A program made the position numbers and the translations under genes. Shown piece after piece: positions 10,949 through 18,497 of a DNA stretch of 44,143 bases. The stretch comes from Candidatus Firestonebacteria bacterium RIFOXYD2_FULL_39_29. GTDB taxonomy: Bacteria; Oederibacteriota; D2-FULL-39-29. The stretch's first letter is position 1. The number at the start of each line of letters is the position of its first letter. The DNA lies in NCBI GenBank assembly GCA_001778375.1, contig MFGV01000013.1, positions 1-44,143 of the forward strand, read 5' to 3'. The notes beneath the pieces were generated by a model. That model was not told where the DNA came from and did not search any database. It was given only the letters and a program-made list of their open reading frames with translations.

Positions 10949-11536
10949 ATGATAAAGTCAAATTGTTACACCGGGATAATTACGGTATTCATTTTTTGTA
11001 TTATGCTCTTGTCTGCCTGCGCGCCAAGGAGCGGTTATTCCACTGAAATGCAGGTGAAAATAAGGGAAATGGAAGATAAATTAAAAAAATATTTGGACAA
11101 CGAAAAAATAGTCAAAGAAAATCTAAAAACTTTTGATACTTTTGATTTTGTCGTTTTCAGCAATCAGGAATGGGTCAGGCTTCACGAGAGTCATTCAAAA
11201 GATGTGATAGTAAATTGGCCCACCGGTCATCATACAAACGGCATCGAAAGACACATAAGCGACCTAAAGGAAATGTTTGTTTATTCTCCCGATACTAAAA
11301 TAAAAGTGCACCCGGTAAAATTCGGCTCCGGCGAATTTACCTGCGTTACCGGTGTTATGACGGGCGCGTTTACCAAGCCTTTGCCTGTAGGAAACGGTAA
11401 ATTCATTGAACCTACCGGTAAAAAGTTTTCTATTTCAATGTGCACCATCGGGCATTGGAAAAATGGTGTAATGATAGAAGAGTGGCTGTATTGGGATAGC
11501 GCGAGCTATATGCAGCAGATTGGACTGGCGAAATAG
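10949..11536 (+). CDS. SnoaL-like lipoprotein (195 aa)
   Basis: A lipoprotein signal peptide ends in a lipobox (LLSAC, Cys24). A roughly 140-aa SnoaL-like (NTF2-fold) domain follows, recognisable from VIVNWPTGHHTNGIERHISDL in the middle (residues 89-109, landmark only) and the end pattern IEEWLYWD..SYMQQIGL. SnoaL-like proteins share the fold of polyketide cyclases, but most bacterial members have unknown substrates; ligand binding is more likely than polyketide chemistry here. It should be anchored to a membrane on the periplasmic side. GGAG precedes the start. It is probably in one operon with the upstream receiver gene. Confidence 0.8.
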   Translation: MIKSNCYTGIITVFIFCIMLLSACAPRSGYSTEMQVKIREMEDKLKKYLDNEKIVKENLKTFDTFDFVVFSNQEWVRLHESHSKDVIVNWPTGHHTNGIERHISDLKEMFVYSPDTKIKVHPVKFGSGEFTCVTGVMTGAFTKPLPVGNGKFIEPTGKKFSISMCTIGHWKNGVMIEEWLYWDSASYMQQIGLAK

Positions 11537-11753
11537 ACTTTAAATATATTACAGCTGCAGGGATTGCTCTCCGGGTTGTTGTTTTTAAACAAAGAGCCAA
11601 AAATATTACCTTTCAAAAACTACAAGATTCTTTCACTTACTGTCTTTGCTTCTCCTGCTATTACCTGCTCCCCGGTGTTGTTTAACTTACTATATTATAT
11701 GGAAGTTAAGAAATCTGCGCATATGTGAATGCAAAATCAAAAGTTTTTAAAAG
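11537..11753. other. Intergenic stretch with no supported gene
   Basis: Together with the promoter element that follows, this is a gap of about 310 nt. I see no open frame with a ribosome site on either strand. An AT-rich run near 11690-11700 (ACTATATTATATGG) could hold a -10 but has no convincing -35. Confidence 0.5.
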
Positions 11754-11815
11754 GGGAAAAAGTCAATTTAGCAGGTAATCAGCCTCTACTATGTCCGACC
11801 GGTTAAGTATATAGT
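11754..11815 (+). promoter_or_regulatory. Shared promoter element, copy 3 (beta-barrel gene)
   Basis: GGGAAAAAGTCAATTTAGCA starts at 11754; TATAGT (11810-11815) lies 48 nt after the G of GTC. Between them is GCCTCTACTATG, which resembles the same interval of copy 4 (GCCCCTACATTG). The gene starts 34 nt after the -10. Confidence 0.65.
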
Positions 11816-11848
11816 TACTAAAGAATCTAGTTTCAAAGGAGAAATATT

Positions 11849-12535
11849 ATGAAGAATAAATGTTTTGACAGATCCAAAAGTAAAAGGAGAAGTATGAGAA
11901 AAAATGTGTTGGTTGTGGGGGCAATATTGGCGGTAGGTCTTTTAAGCGTAGTTTTTTCGGAAGAGCAGCCAAAAAATGCGGACAAGATAATAATAAAATA
12001 CGGATTGGATAATAATGGTTTTCAAAATTATCCGTCTACTCTTTCGGTTTCCGCCTTTCCTCTTGTTGGCGCGCAATCTCTAGGCGTTGATCTCGGTTCT
12101 TCCGTTCTGCTTGAAATACAACATCCCCTTTCTGATAAGTTAAGCGTAGGGCTTGGAGCTACATATAATATGAACAGGACCCTTCATAACACAACTGCTG
12201 AATTTAGTTTTTTACCGGTATATGCCACGGTATCTCTTTTTCCGATCGGAAGTATTGTAGGTCTTGCTCCCTATGCAAAAGTAGACTTAGGATACAATGT
12301 TTCTTATACAGGAAATGCTCAATATTTAGCGCCCGCGCCTTTTGTGACTACTTTAACGGGAGGGATGTATTGGGGTATAGGAGCCGGAGTAAAATTAGTT
12401 AATACAATATTTGCGGATATTATGTTTACCTCTTATTCGGGCACATATAAAGTTGCGCTTAATCCGCTTTCAACCGACGTGGCTATTTTATACACAAAAG
12501 TAAGCGTGAATGTAGGAATAGGTTTCGACCTGTAA
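11849..12535 (+). CDS. Outer-membrane beta-barrel protein (228 aa)
   Basis: The mature protein consists of alternating amphipathic strands with Gly-rich turns and ends in a typical barrel strand (VSVNVGIGFDL), so it is probably a small outer-membrane barrel. Two in-frame starts each have a ribosome site: ATG 11849 (AAGGAG upstream) and ATG 11894 (AAGGAG just before it). The second gives a normal signal peptide (MRKNVLVVGAILAVGLLSVV); the first adds 15 basic residues. The signal peptide closely resembles that of the propeller gene at 42448. The gene stands behind the shared promoter box. Function unknown. Confidence 0.75.
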   Translation: MKNKCFDRSKSKRRSMRKNVLVVGAILAVGLLSVVFSEEQPKNADKIIIKYGLDNNGFQNYPSTLSVSAFPLVGAQSLGVDLGSSVLLEIQHPLSDKLSVGLGATYNMNRTLHNTTAEFSFLPVYATVSLFPIGSIVGLAPYAKVDLGYNVSYTGNAQYLAPAPFVTTLTGGMYWGIGAGVKLVNTIFADIMFTSYSGTYKVALNPLSTDVAILYTKVSVNVGIGFDL

Positions 12536-12541
12536 AAGTGC

Positions 12542-12575
12542 CGGCGGCCTATCATGTAAAAAGGATAGACCGCCG
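12542..12575 (+). terminator. Stem-loop after the beta-barrel gene
   Basis: CGGCGG-C-CTATC (12542-12553) pairs with GATAG-A-CCGCCG (12564-12575), 11 base pairs with one mismatch and a 10-nt loop. There is no T-run, so it may protect the transcript end or act in factor-dependent termination rather than as an intrinsic terminator. Confidence 0.5.
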
Positions 12576-12604
12576 ATGTAATATGAAATTAAAAAGGAAA
12601 ATAT

Positions 12605-12964
12605 ATGAAAAAAATTCTATTCTTTTTTTCGGCGCTATCGGTCTTGATCCTTTTTTCGGGATGTTTAACCGGCTATCACACCGTGGTTGTAGTTTCTGAT
12701 TATGATGAAAGGTTCTGGCTTGAGGATCACTGGGTTTACAGGTTTTCTTATGGAGACCAGTTTGTTTACCGGCGCTGGTATAACGACAGATGGGAAGATG
12801 AAAGACGGGAAAGTTCCTTTTGGGGGAAAATAAAATGGGAGAGAGCGTCCCATAATGACAGAGATGACGGTCGAAGGTTCGAAAATGAACAGAACCGTGA
12901 AGAAAAAAAAGAGAAAAACTTAGGAATAAAACAGGAAAACAAGCATAAAGGCGGACACAAGTAA
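12605..12964 (+). CDS. Small lipoprotein (119 aa)
   Basis: A lipoprotein signal peptide with lipobox LFSGC (Cys20) is followed by an aromatic and charged region rich in Trp, Tyr, Arg and Asp (WLEDHWVYRFSYGDQ, then RRWYNDRWEDE), and a highly charged Lys/Glu/Asn tail. It should be membrane-anchored on the periplasmic side. AAGGAAAAT precedes the ATG. The aromatic part recalls small envelope-stress lipoproteins, but no family is certain. It belongs to a cluster of small envelope genes running to 14347. Confidence 0.7.
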   Translation: MKKILFFFSALSVLILFSGCLTGYHTVVVVSDYDERFWLEDHWVYRFSYGDQFVYRRWYNDRWEDERRESSFWGKIKWERASHNDRDDGRRFENEQNREEKKEKNLGIKQENKHKGGHK

Positions 12965-13013
12965 AGTTGTTTTTTGATTGCAGCCTGGCTGCAAGAGAAG
13001 AACAGGAGGCAGT

Positions 13014-13181
13014 ATGGGGATCAAAAGTAAAGAACATGAAATAAAAGATGCTCGGAAAATAGAAAAGCTAAAATCACGGGTAGATGAACTCCGGGAAGTG
13101 ATAAGAAAAGGCGCGGCGCATCTCTGGACTGACATCAGGAATAAATATAGTAAAGCGGTTTCGTTATTCAAAAAGAAATGA
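13014..13181 (+). CDS. Small charged helical protein (55 aa)
   Basis: ATG 13014 is chosen because a strong AGGAGG lies 7 nt before it; a longer frame from 12978 has no ribosome site. The product is mostly one charged helix with heptad-like spacing (IEKLKSRVDELREVIRKG), then HLWTDIRNKYSKAV and a Lys-rich end. It has no signal peptide and should be cytoplasmic. It looks like a small coiled-coil protein; the family is not recognised. A small hairpin (GCAGCCTGGCTGC) lies between the previous gene and its ribosome site. Confidence 0.65.
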   Translation: MGIKSKEHEIKDARKIEKLKSRVDELREVIRKGAAHLWTDIRNKYSKAVSLFKKK

Positions 13182-13241
13182 AAGAGATCCTTTAAGTTGA
13201 AGTATTAAAAATGCGGGAAAGAACTAAAAAGGAGGATTGAA

Positions 13242-13301
13242 ATGTTGACAACAACTGTAGTTATACTCCTGGTTCTCTGGGTGCTGGAAAGGAGGCTTTA
13301 A
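13242..13301 (+). pseudogene. Truncated tandem copy of the lmo0937-type gene (19 codons)
   Basis: This frame (MLTTTVVILLVLWVLERRL) is preceded by AGGAGG and aligns with the first 19 residues of the next gene (MLETVAIVLLILWVLGYVS). The two starts are exactly 60 nt apart and the DNA, including the ribosome site, is repeated. Its last codons contain the ribosome site of the next gene. It is either the remains of a tandem duplication or a leader peptide that couples translation; I cannot tell which. Confidence 0.5.
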
Positions 13302-13448
13302 ATGCTGGAAACAGTTGCCATTGTTCTTTTAATTCTCTGGGTTCTCGGATATGTAAGCAATTATACGTTGGGAGGATTTGTACATATTCTGCTTGTGATA
13401 GCAGTTATAGTTATTTTAGTAAGAATAATTAAATGGAAGAAAATATAG
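13302..13448 (+). CDS. lmo0937-family small membrane protein (48 aa)
   Basis: Two hydrophobic helices (residues 1-18 and 27-43) flank a short turn with GYVSNYTLGGFVHILLVI, the hallmark of the lmo0937-type family, and the protein ends in basic residues (RIIKWKKI). It should be an inner-membrane peptide. AAGGAGG precedes the ATG. Such genes often travel with DUF1328 and other stress-associated small membrane proteins, and one of those lies 750 nt downstream. The exact role is unknown. Confidence 0.8.
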   Translation: MLETVAIVLLILWVLGYVSNYTLGGFVHILLVIAVIVILVRIIKWKKI

Positions 13449-13694
13449 GAAAAGCAGCAAGGGAAGCAGGGGAAGAAAAAAAGCAAGAAAAGCAAGGGAA
13501 GGGGAGTTGAGGAAAGTCTAAATATCAGACAGTTATACTTTCTGAAATCTTTTAATCCGCCTCAGGAGGACACCTGGGCGGAAACAGAAAGTGAAGTGCA
13601 AAACCTGGTGAAGAGAAGAAAGAAAAGAATTTTGTATCAGTGAAATCCTAAAATTTTGCAATCAGTGGAATCTTTTTTAAAAAGGAGAAATAAA
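13449..13694. repeat. Repeat-rich intergenic region
   Basis: Immediately after the stop is a purine-rich tract of AGCAAGGGA-like units (13449-13505). Next comes GTTGAGGAAAGTCTAAATAT (13506-13525) and following bases, which resemble 39897-39943. A TCCGCC-type stem-loop (13556-13582, with an extra CAGG/CCTG stem) and a TTGTATCAGTG-type repeat (13630-13672) follow. No gene is visible. Confidence 0.55.
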
Positions 13695-14156
13695 ATGAAA
13701 AAAGTATTTTTTTTGGCGGTATTTTTTGTATGCGCGCTTCAAATGAATATGTTTGGACAAACACAGATGGGTAACAGGAATTTTGGTCTGGGATTGGAGT
13801 TTGGAGATTATCCGGGCGTTATAGCAAAACTTTGGCTGGCCGATAATAACGCGCTCAGCGCCGGGATAGGTTTTGGATCTTTTACCAGAGTGCATCTGGA
13901 TTATTTGTGGCATGATTTTAATGTTTTTAAAGTGAGCGAAGGAAGATTGCCGCTTTATTACGGTTTTGGCGGAATAATAAATACCTACCAGAATGCGAAC
14001 GCTAATTTTGGAATCAGGGGTACTTTCGGATTGTCCTATATTTTCAAGGAAAATAATTTTGATGTTTTCTTTGAACTGTCTCCAATTTTAAGATTTAACC
14101 CGGATAGCGGATTATTTCTTTCCGGCTCTGTAGGCGTCAGATATTTTTTCTTGTAG
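13695..14156 (+). CDS. Small outer-membrane beta-barrel protein (153 aa)
   Basis: ATG 13695 follows AAGGAG and starts a clear signal peptide ([22 protein letters not shown]); an upstream in-frame ATG at 13656 lies in the repeat and is rejected. The mature part has about eight amphipathic strands ([37 protein letters not shown]) and ends in [11 protein letters not shown], a typical final barrel strand with an aromatic C-terminus. This fits a small eight-stranded outer-membrane barrel. No specific family or function is assigned. Confidence 0.75.
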   Translation: MKKVFFLAVFFVCALQMNMFGQTQMGNRNFGLGLEFGDYPGVIAKLWLADNNALSAGIGFGSFTRVHLDYLWHDFNVFKVSEGRLPLYYGFGGIINTYQNANANFGIRGTFGLSYIFKENNFDVFFELSPILRFNPDSGLFLSGSVGVRYFFL

Positions 14157-14191
14157 AAAAAGTTAAATTGTTTCATAGAAAAGGAGAGAAT

Positions 14192-14347
14192 ATGCTTTAC
14201 TGGGCTTTATTTTTCCTCGCAATCGCGCTTGTATCGGCGGTATTTGGCTTTACGACTATAGCAGGAGCTGCCTTTATGGCGGCAAAAATACTGTTTTTTA
14301 TTTTCATTATCCTGTTTGTGGTTTTTATTTTTTTCGGTTTTAAATAG
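14192..14347 (+). CDS. DUF1328 family small membrane protein (51 aa)
   Basis: The 51-residue product (starting [20 protein letters not shown]) is the typical DUF1328/YtjA peptide: two hydrophobic helices with a Gly/Ala-rich turn and a [15 protein letters not shown] second helix. It should be in the inner membrane. AAGGAGAG precedes the ATG. Family members are often induced by stress, but the mechanism is not known. It lies in the small-envelope-gene run between 12605 and 14424. Confidence 0.88.
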   Translation: MLYWALFFLAIALVSAVFGFTTIAGAAFMAAKILFFIFIILFVVFIFFGFK

Positions 14348-14364
14348 TTTTGGAGGGTGAAAAA

Positions 14365-14424
14365 ATGAAGAAGAAATTGGTGTTGTTATGGCTAGCTACT
14401 ATTCTTTTAAGAACATCCCGCTGA
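14365..14424 (+). pseudogene. Truncated signal-peptide remnant (19 codons)
   Basis: A frame with a good GGAGGG site encodes MKKKLVLLWLATILLRTSR and then stops. The first 15 residues look like a signal peptide, and the stop lies in a small hairpin (TCCCG at 14416-14420, CGGGA at 14425-14429). It is probably the 5' end of a lost exported gene, cut by whatever brought in the following sequence. A functional mini-peptide is possible but less likely. Confidence 0.35.
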
Positions 14425-14434
14425 CGGGAAAAAG

Positions 14435-14496
14435 GGATAAAAGTCAATTTAAACAGTAAGAGGCCCCTACATTGTCTCGGCGCATAAGTATATAGT
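14435..14496 (+). promoter_or_regulatory. Shared promoter element, copy 4 (propeller/PorV block)
   Basis: GGATAAAAGTCAATTTAAAC starts at 14435, and TATAGT (14491-14496) lies 48 nt after the G of GTC. GCCCCTACATTG sits in the -35 region. This is the only copy found ahead of the three propeller/PorV cassettes, so it could drive all of them. Confidence 0.65.
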
Positions 14497-14529
14497 TAAT
14501 TAGAGAATTCAATTTAGTAGGAGGAATTT

Positions 14530-17457
14530 ATGAAGAGGAAAGGTATGAATGCTAGATGGAATAAAAGGGGGCATATGAAATCTGTTTCAAAGTTCATCTG
14601 CCTGATTCTGTTGACGAATCTGATAGTATGTTTCACTGGAATAAGTTTCCTTACGGCGGGAGTAAGTATCCCATCAAAGGCCGCAGCTCTGAAAGAATCA
14701 GGGCAGGATAAGAAAATGGAAGCGGGAAAAAAGTCCAAGGCGGAAGAAGCCTATGGTAAGCTACCGTTGTGTTTTGAATCTAACCATGGGCAAACCGATG
14801 CGTCAGTAAAATTTCTCGCTAGGGGCAAAGGGTATACCCTGTTTTTAACTTCTACAGAAGCTGTGCTGGCGTTAAAAACGGCGGCAGGTTCAAAAGCAGA
14901 AGGACTTGATGTAGTGCGAATGAAACTTAAAGATGCCAATATCGATCCGGTGTTTCAAGGGATGGATCTCCTGTCAAGTCAAAGCAGCTATATGACCGGT
15001 AATGATCCGAAGAAATGGCAAACCAAAATCGAACAGTATTCCAAAGTGGAGATAAAGCAGATCTATCCGGGAATAAATATGGTCTATTACGGGAATAACG
15101 GGCAGTTAGAATATGATTTTGTAGTAGCGCCGGGAGCAAATCCCGGACTTATTAAAATGATCTTTAAGGGAGCCAAAAATCTCGAGCTGGATCAAAAGGG
15201 AAATTTGGTCCTAAATTTACAAGAGGGCAGGCTGGCTTTTAATGCACCGACACTCTACCAAAAGACAGGCAGTAAAAGAGATATTGTTGCCGGGCGTTTT
15301 GTTCTGTCAGGCAATGAACAAGTCAGTTTTGAAGTGGCCGCGTATGATAAGAAAAAAGAACTGGTGATCGATCCGACTCTCGCGTACTCGACTTATCTGG
15401 GTACGACCGTTGCAGACAGGGTGAACTCCATGTATGTGGACACTCTGGGCAATGTGTATTTAACCGGAGAAACGGCCGGTACCGGTTTTCCCGGAACTGC
15501 CGGGCATTATCAAAACTTTAATAAAGGCGGGGCTTATGATGCCTTTGTGTTAAAAATTAATCCGGCCGGAGCTGTTGAGTGGGGCACCTATTTAGGCGGC
15601 GGCGGAGTGGATGTTGGCAGATCCATTACAGTAAGCGGAACCGGGATTATTTATATCTGCGGCGCTACGACTTCAGCGGGCGCGGCGTTTCCTACTACAG
15701 TCATCCCGAGTGCTGCGTCTTACCAGGCTGTTAATAACGGCGGTACAGACGCGTTTCTTACGGCTATTGCAGCGAGCGGAAATTCTCTTGTGTACTCGAT
15801 GTTTATAGGCGGGGCAGGTGAAGAGTTTGCTTTTGGCGTCGCGGTAGACAGCACAAATAATGCGTATGTGACCGGAGGAACAACCTCTAATAATACGACA
15901 CTTCCGGTAACGGGCGGTTTTCAAGGAGATAACGCCGCCGGAGTTGGTGATACGCACGAAAATGCCTTTGTGGCGAAATTCAACTCCGCAGGTACAGTAC
16001 AGTTCTTTACCTATCTCGGAGGAACTACAATTGGAGGAGGCGGTACGGGAGAAGCGTTTGATCCCAGCCTCGGCGGAACACACGGCAATGCAATTGCTTT
16101 AGACAGTAGCAATAATATCTACGTGACCGGCAAAACAGTAGCCGGTTTTCCTATATATCCTTTAGGCACAGAGTTTCCGTATGTGGGAATAGCATATAAG
16201 ACGACAATCAGCGGAGCTCCGGATGCATTTGTATCTAAGATCAGCACAAACGGTGCCACTTTGCTCTATTCCACATATTTGGGCGGCAGCGGAATGGCGA
16301 TGGGATTTGCAATAAAGGTAGACAGCGTCGGCAATGTATATGTTGCAGGCGATAATGATTCCGATAATTTTCCTGAAGTGACCATAGATATGCCTAAGGT
16401 CGGACAAACGACTATAGCGGGCGGTCCCTTTGATTGCTTTATCATGAAGATGAAGTTAGATGCCGCCGGATCTTTGGACGGCGTGTATTGCACCTTTTTA
16501 GGCGGAAAAGCCTGGGATCATGTAAATGCGCTTGCGGTGGATTCTTTCGGTAATGCGTATGTGACCGGCAGAACAGCGTCTGATGATTTCGTCTCTATCT
16601 CTCCTGCGTCAATTAATACACCCTTAGACAGTGTGTATGGCGCGGTGGCAAAAGCTTTTGTGACAGTAATTGGTCCTGATGGCAGTACCCGTATTTTAAA
16701 TAGTTATATAGGAGGAGTCTCGGATCAGGAAGGAAGAGGGATTGGACTGGATGCCGAAAATAATATTTATGTTTCGGGCTGGACTACTTCCACCGACTTT
16801 CCTACTGCTATTCCTTTTTACGAAGCAAATAAAGGAACATATGACGGCTTTGTTATGAAGATCTCAGCCACCTCACCCGCTACTTTAGCGGCACCGGCAA
16901 TCACCGGTATAAATCCAAATGTCGGGCCCATTGCCGGAAACACAACAGTTACCATTACCGGCTCCGGTTTTTCCAATGTAGCTTTCGCGACCGGCGTTAA
17001 GTTCGGCAGCGTGAACGCTGCGAGTTATGTAGTAATTTCTGATACGAAGATTACGGCGAAGACGCCTGCGCATGCTGCGGGAATAGTGGATGTTGTGACT
17101 ACGAATACGGTAGGGTCATCTCCGGCTGTGACGGCAGATCGCTTTACATTCTTTGTCACGCCTGCGATAAGCTCCAGCGGCGACTTTGAACCTTTTATAT
17201 TTCCATCGCCGGTTACCGGGAGCACTGCCGGAATTGCCTATTACATGACAGGCTCCGGAACAGTAAAAATCAAGATTTACAATGAGGTCGGGAATATGGT
17301 GTCCTCGCTGGAAGAAATCAAATCGCTGGGCTCACAGGGTTCCACCCTCAATGTCAGCAATCTTGCGCCCGGGATCTATTTTCACATAGTGAGCATGACC
17401 TATGATGATGGAGGTATAAAAAAATACTCTAAACGTAAATTTGCGGTTACACGCTGA
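14530..17457 (+). CDS. Secreted SBBP seven-bladed propeller with type IX-like tail, cargo 1
   Basis: This 975-aa exported protein contains, in order: a signal peptide; a DUF7948-type N-terminal domain (about 75-275, from LPLCFESNHGQTD to KKELVIDPT); seven SBBP repeats (about 285-780, pattern YSTYLGG...D..GNVYLTG); an IPT/TIG Ig-like domain (about 795-885); and a roughly 85-aa tail (FIFPSPVTGS, IKIYNEVG, LAPGIYF, KRKFAV). The tail resembles the Por secretion C-terminal signal of type IX cargo. Seven blades make a closed propeller. Two starts are possible: ATG 14530 (AGGAGG) adds 15 basic residues before the signal peptide that starts at ATG 14575 (GGGGG). Only this copy has the DUF7948 domain. 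A PorV-like gene follows directly. Probably surface-exposed; the ligand is unknown. Confidence 0.88.
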   Translation: MKRKGMNARWNKRGHMKSVSKFICLILLTNLIVCFTGISFLTAGVSIPSKAAALKESGQDKKMEAGKKSKAEEAYGKLPLCFESNHGQTDASVKFLARGKGYTLFLTSTEAVLALKTAAGSKAEGLDVVRMKLKDANIDPVFQGMDLLSSQSSYMTGNDPKKWQTKIEQYSKVEIKQIYPGINMVYYGNNGQLEYDFVVAPGANPGLIKMIFKGAKNLELDQKGNLVLNLQEGRLAFNAPTLYQKTGSKRDIVAGRFVLSGNEQVSFEVAAYDKKKELVIDPTLAYSTYLGTTVADRVNSMYVDTLGNVYLTGETAGTGFPGTAGHYQNFNKGGAYDAFVLKINPAGAVEWGTYLGGGGVDVGRSITVSGTGIIYICGATTSAGAAFPTTVIPSAASYQAVNNGGTDAFLTAIAASGNSLVYSMFIGGAGEEFAFGVAVDSTNNAYVTGGTTSNNTTLPVTGGFQGDNAAGVGDTHENAFVAKFNSAGTVQFFTYLGGTTIGGGGTGEAFDPSLGGTHGNAIALDSSNNIYVTGKTVAGFPIYPLGTEFPYVGIAYKTTISGAPDAFVSKISTNGATLLYSTYLGGSGMAMGFAIKVDSVGNVYVAGDNDSDNFPEVTIDMPKVGQTTIAGGPFDCFIMKMKLDAAGSLDGVYCTFLGGKAWDHVNALAVDSFGNAYVTGRTASDDFVSISPASINTPLDSVYGAVAKAFVTVIGPDGSTRILNSYIGGVSDQEGRGIGLDAENNIYVSGWTTSTDFPTAIPFYEANKGTYDGFVMKISATSPATLAAPAITGINPNVGPIAGNTTVTITGSGFSNVAFATGVKFGSVNAASYVVISDTKITAKTPAHAAGIVDVVTTNTVGSSPAVTADRFTFFVTPAISSSGDFEPFIFPSPVTGSTAGIAYYMTGSGTVKIKIYNEVGNMVSSLEEIKSLGSQGSTLNVSNLAPGIYFHIVSMTYDDGGIKKYSKRKFAVTR

Positions 17458-17492
17458 TAGTTTAATAAAATAAAAAATTGGAGGTTAAATAT

Positions 17493-18446
17493 ATGAAGAT
17501 TGAAAATGTTAAGCGGATAGGAATGGGAATTTTGTCCGTTATTTTGCTAAGCAGTCTGTCCCGGGCTGCGGAAAGTAGTCTGGCTATGCCCTCGACTCAA
17601 GAGGGCGGTACGGCCCGCGCCATGTCCATGGGGTCTGCAGTTGTAGGGCTGCCTCAGGGGTCGGCATCCTTGTTTTGGAATCCGGCAGCGCTGGCAACTT
17701 TAAATGACATGGAGCTGGGACTGCACCACAACAGCGGCCTTGGTGAATCCACACAGGAGACTGTTGTTTTTGGTTTGCCTATGGTTTTACTGGGCGGCTT
17801 CGCAGCTTCCTTGAATTATGTGGATAACGGAATCTTTGAAGGAAGAGACAGTATCGGAAATCCGACCGGTAATTATACTGCCGGAAGCTTGGGAATAAAC
17901 CTGGGCTGGGGCAAACAATGGTTGCCCCGTTTTTCTGCCGGAGCAGTGGTAAAGTATAATCAGCAAACTCTGGGCAGCCAGACATATTCCGCTTTTGCGG
18001 TGGATCTGGGGCTTTTATGGAACCCGTTTAACCATTTAAATCTGGGCCTGACTTATAGCAATCTGGGCACTGTGGTGGCAGGCAGTCTTCTGGATTCCGT
18101 CTGGCGAGTGGGGGCTTCCTATGACGTGGACAAGAATCTTCTTGTGGCCGTTTCTACCGATCTGAAACTCGGCGGGTTTAACCGCCTGCAGATGGGCGCC
18201 GAATATTATATTATTCCTGACGTGGCAGTTAGAGCCGGATATATTCATAACTTTACAGAGTATAAGCTTGACGGCTTAACCGGGTTGACCGCGGGTCTAG
18301 GTGTCGGAATAGTCAAGAACATGGTTTTTGATTATGCTTTCGTTCCTTATGGAGATCTGGGGAACTCTCACCGCTTAAGCATAACCTATAAATTTGCGGA
18401 TGCGGTAAAAACTGAACCTGTTCAGTCAACAACGAAGGAGAAGTAA
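17493..18446 (+). CDS. PorV/PorQ-family outer-membrane protein, partner 1
   Basis: The start at ATG 17493 follows TTGGAGG; a frame extending to 17478 has no ribosome site. A signal peptide (MKIENVKRIGMGILSVILLS, cleavage near SRAAE) is followed by the PorV/UPF0164 hallmark: GGTARAMSMGSA, then SLFWNPAAL. The rest is a 14-strand-type barrel (FadL-like fold) ending before a short polar tail. In Bacteroidota PorV carries type IX cargo at the outer membrane. Here it lies directly downstream of a cargo-like gene, suggesting a dedicated partner. Related proteins are at 20678 and 24881. PorV function outside Bacteroidota is inferred. Confidence 0.88.
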   Translation: MKIENVKRIGMGILSVILLSSLSRAAESSLAMPSTQEGGTARAMSMGSAVVGLPQGSASLFWNPAALATLNDMELGLHHNSGLGESTQETVVFGLPMVLLGGFAASLNYVDNGIFEGRDSIGNPTGNYTAGSLGINLGWGKQWLPRFSAGAVVKYNQQTLGSQTYSAFAVDLGLLWNPFNHLNLGLTYSNLGTVVAGSLLDSVWRVGASYDVDKNLLVAVSTDLKLGGFNRLQMGAEYYIIPDVAVRAGYIHNFTEYKLDGLTGLTAGLGVGIVKNMVFDYAFVPYGDLGNSHRLSITYKFADAVKTEPVQSTTKEK

Positions 18447-18497
18447 TATGTTTAGATCTAATTACGAATGTAAACAATTAACTAAGGAGGTTAAGAT

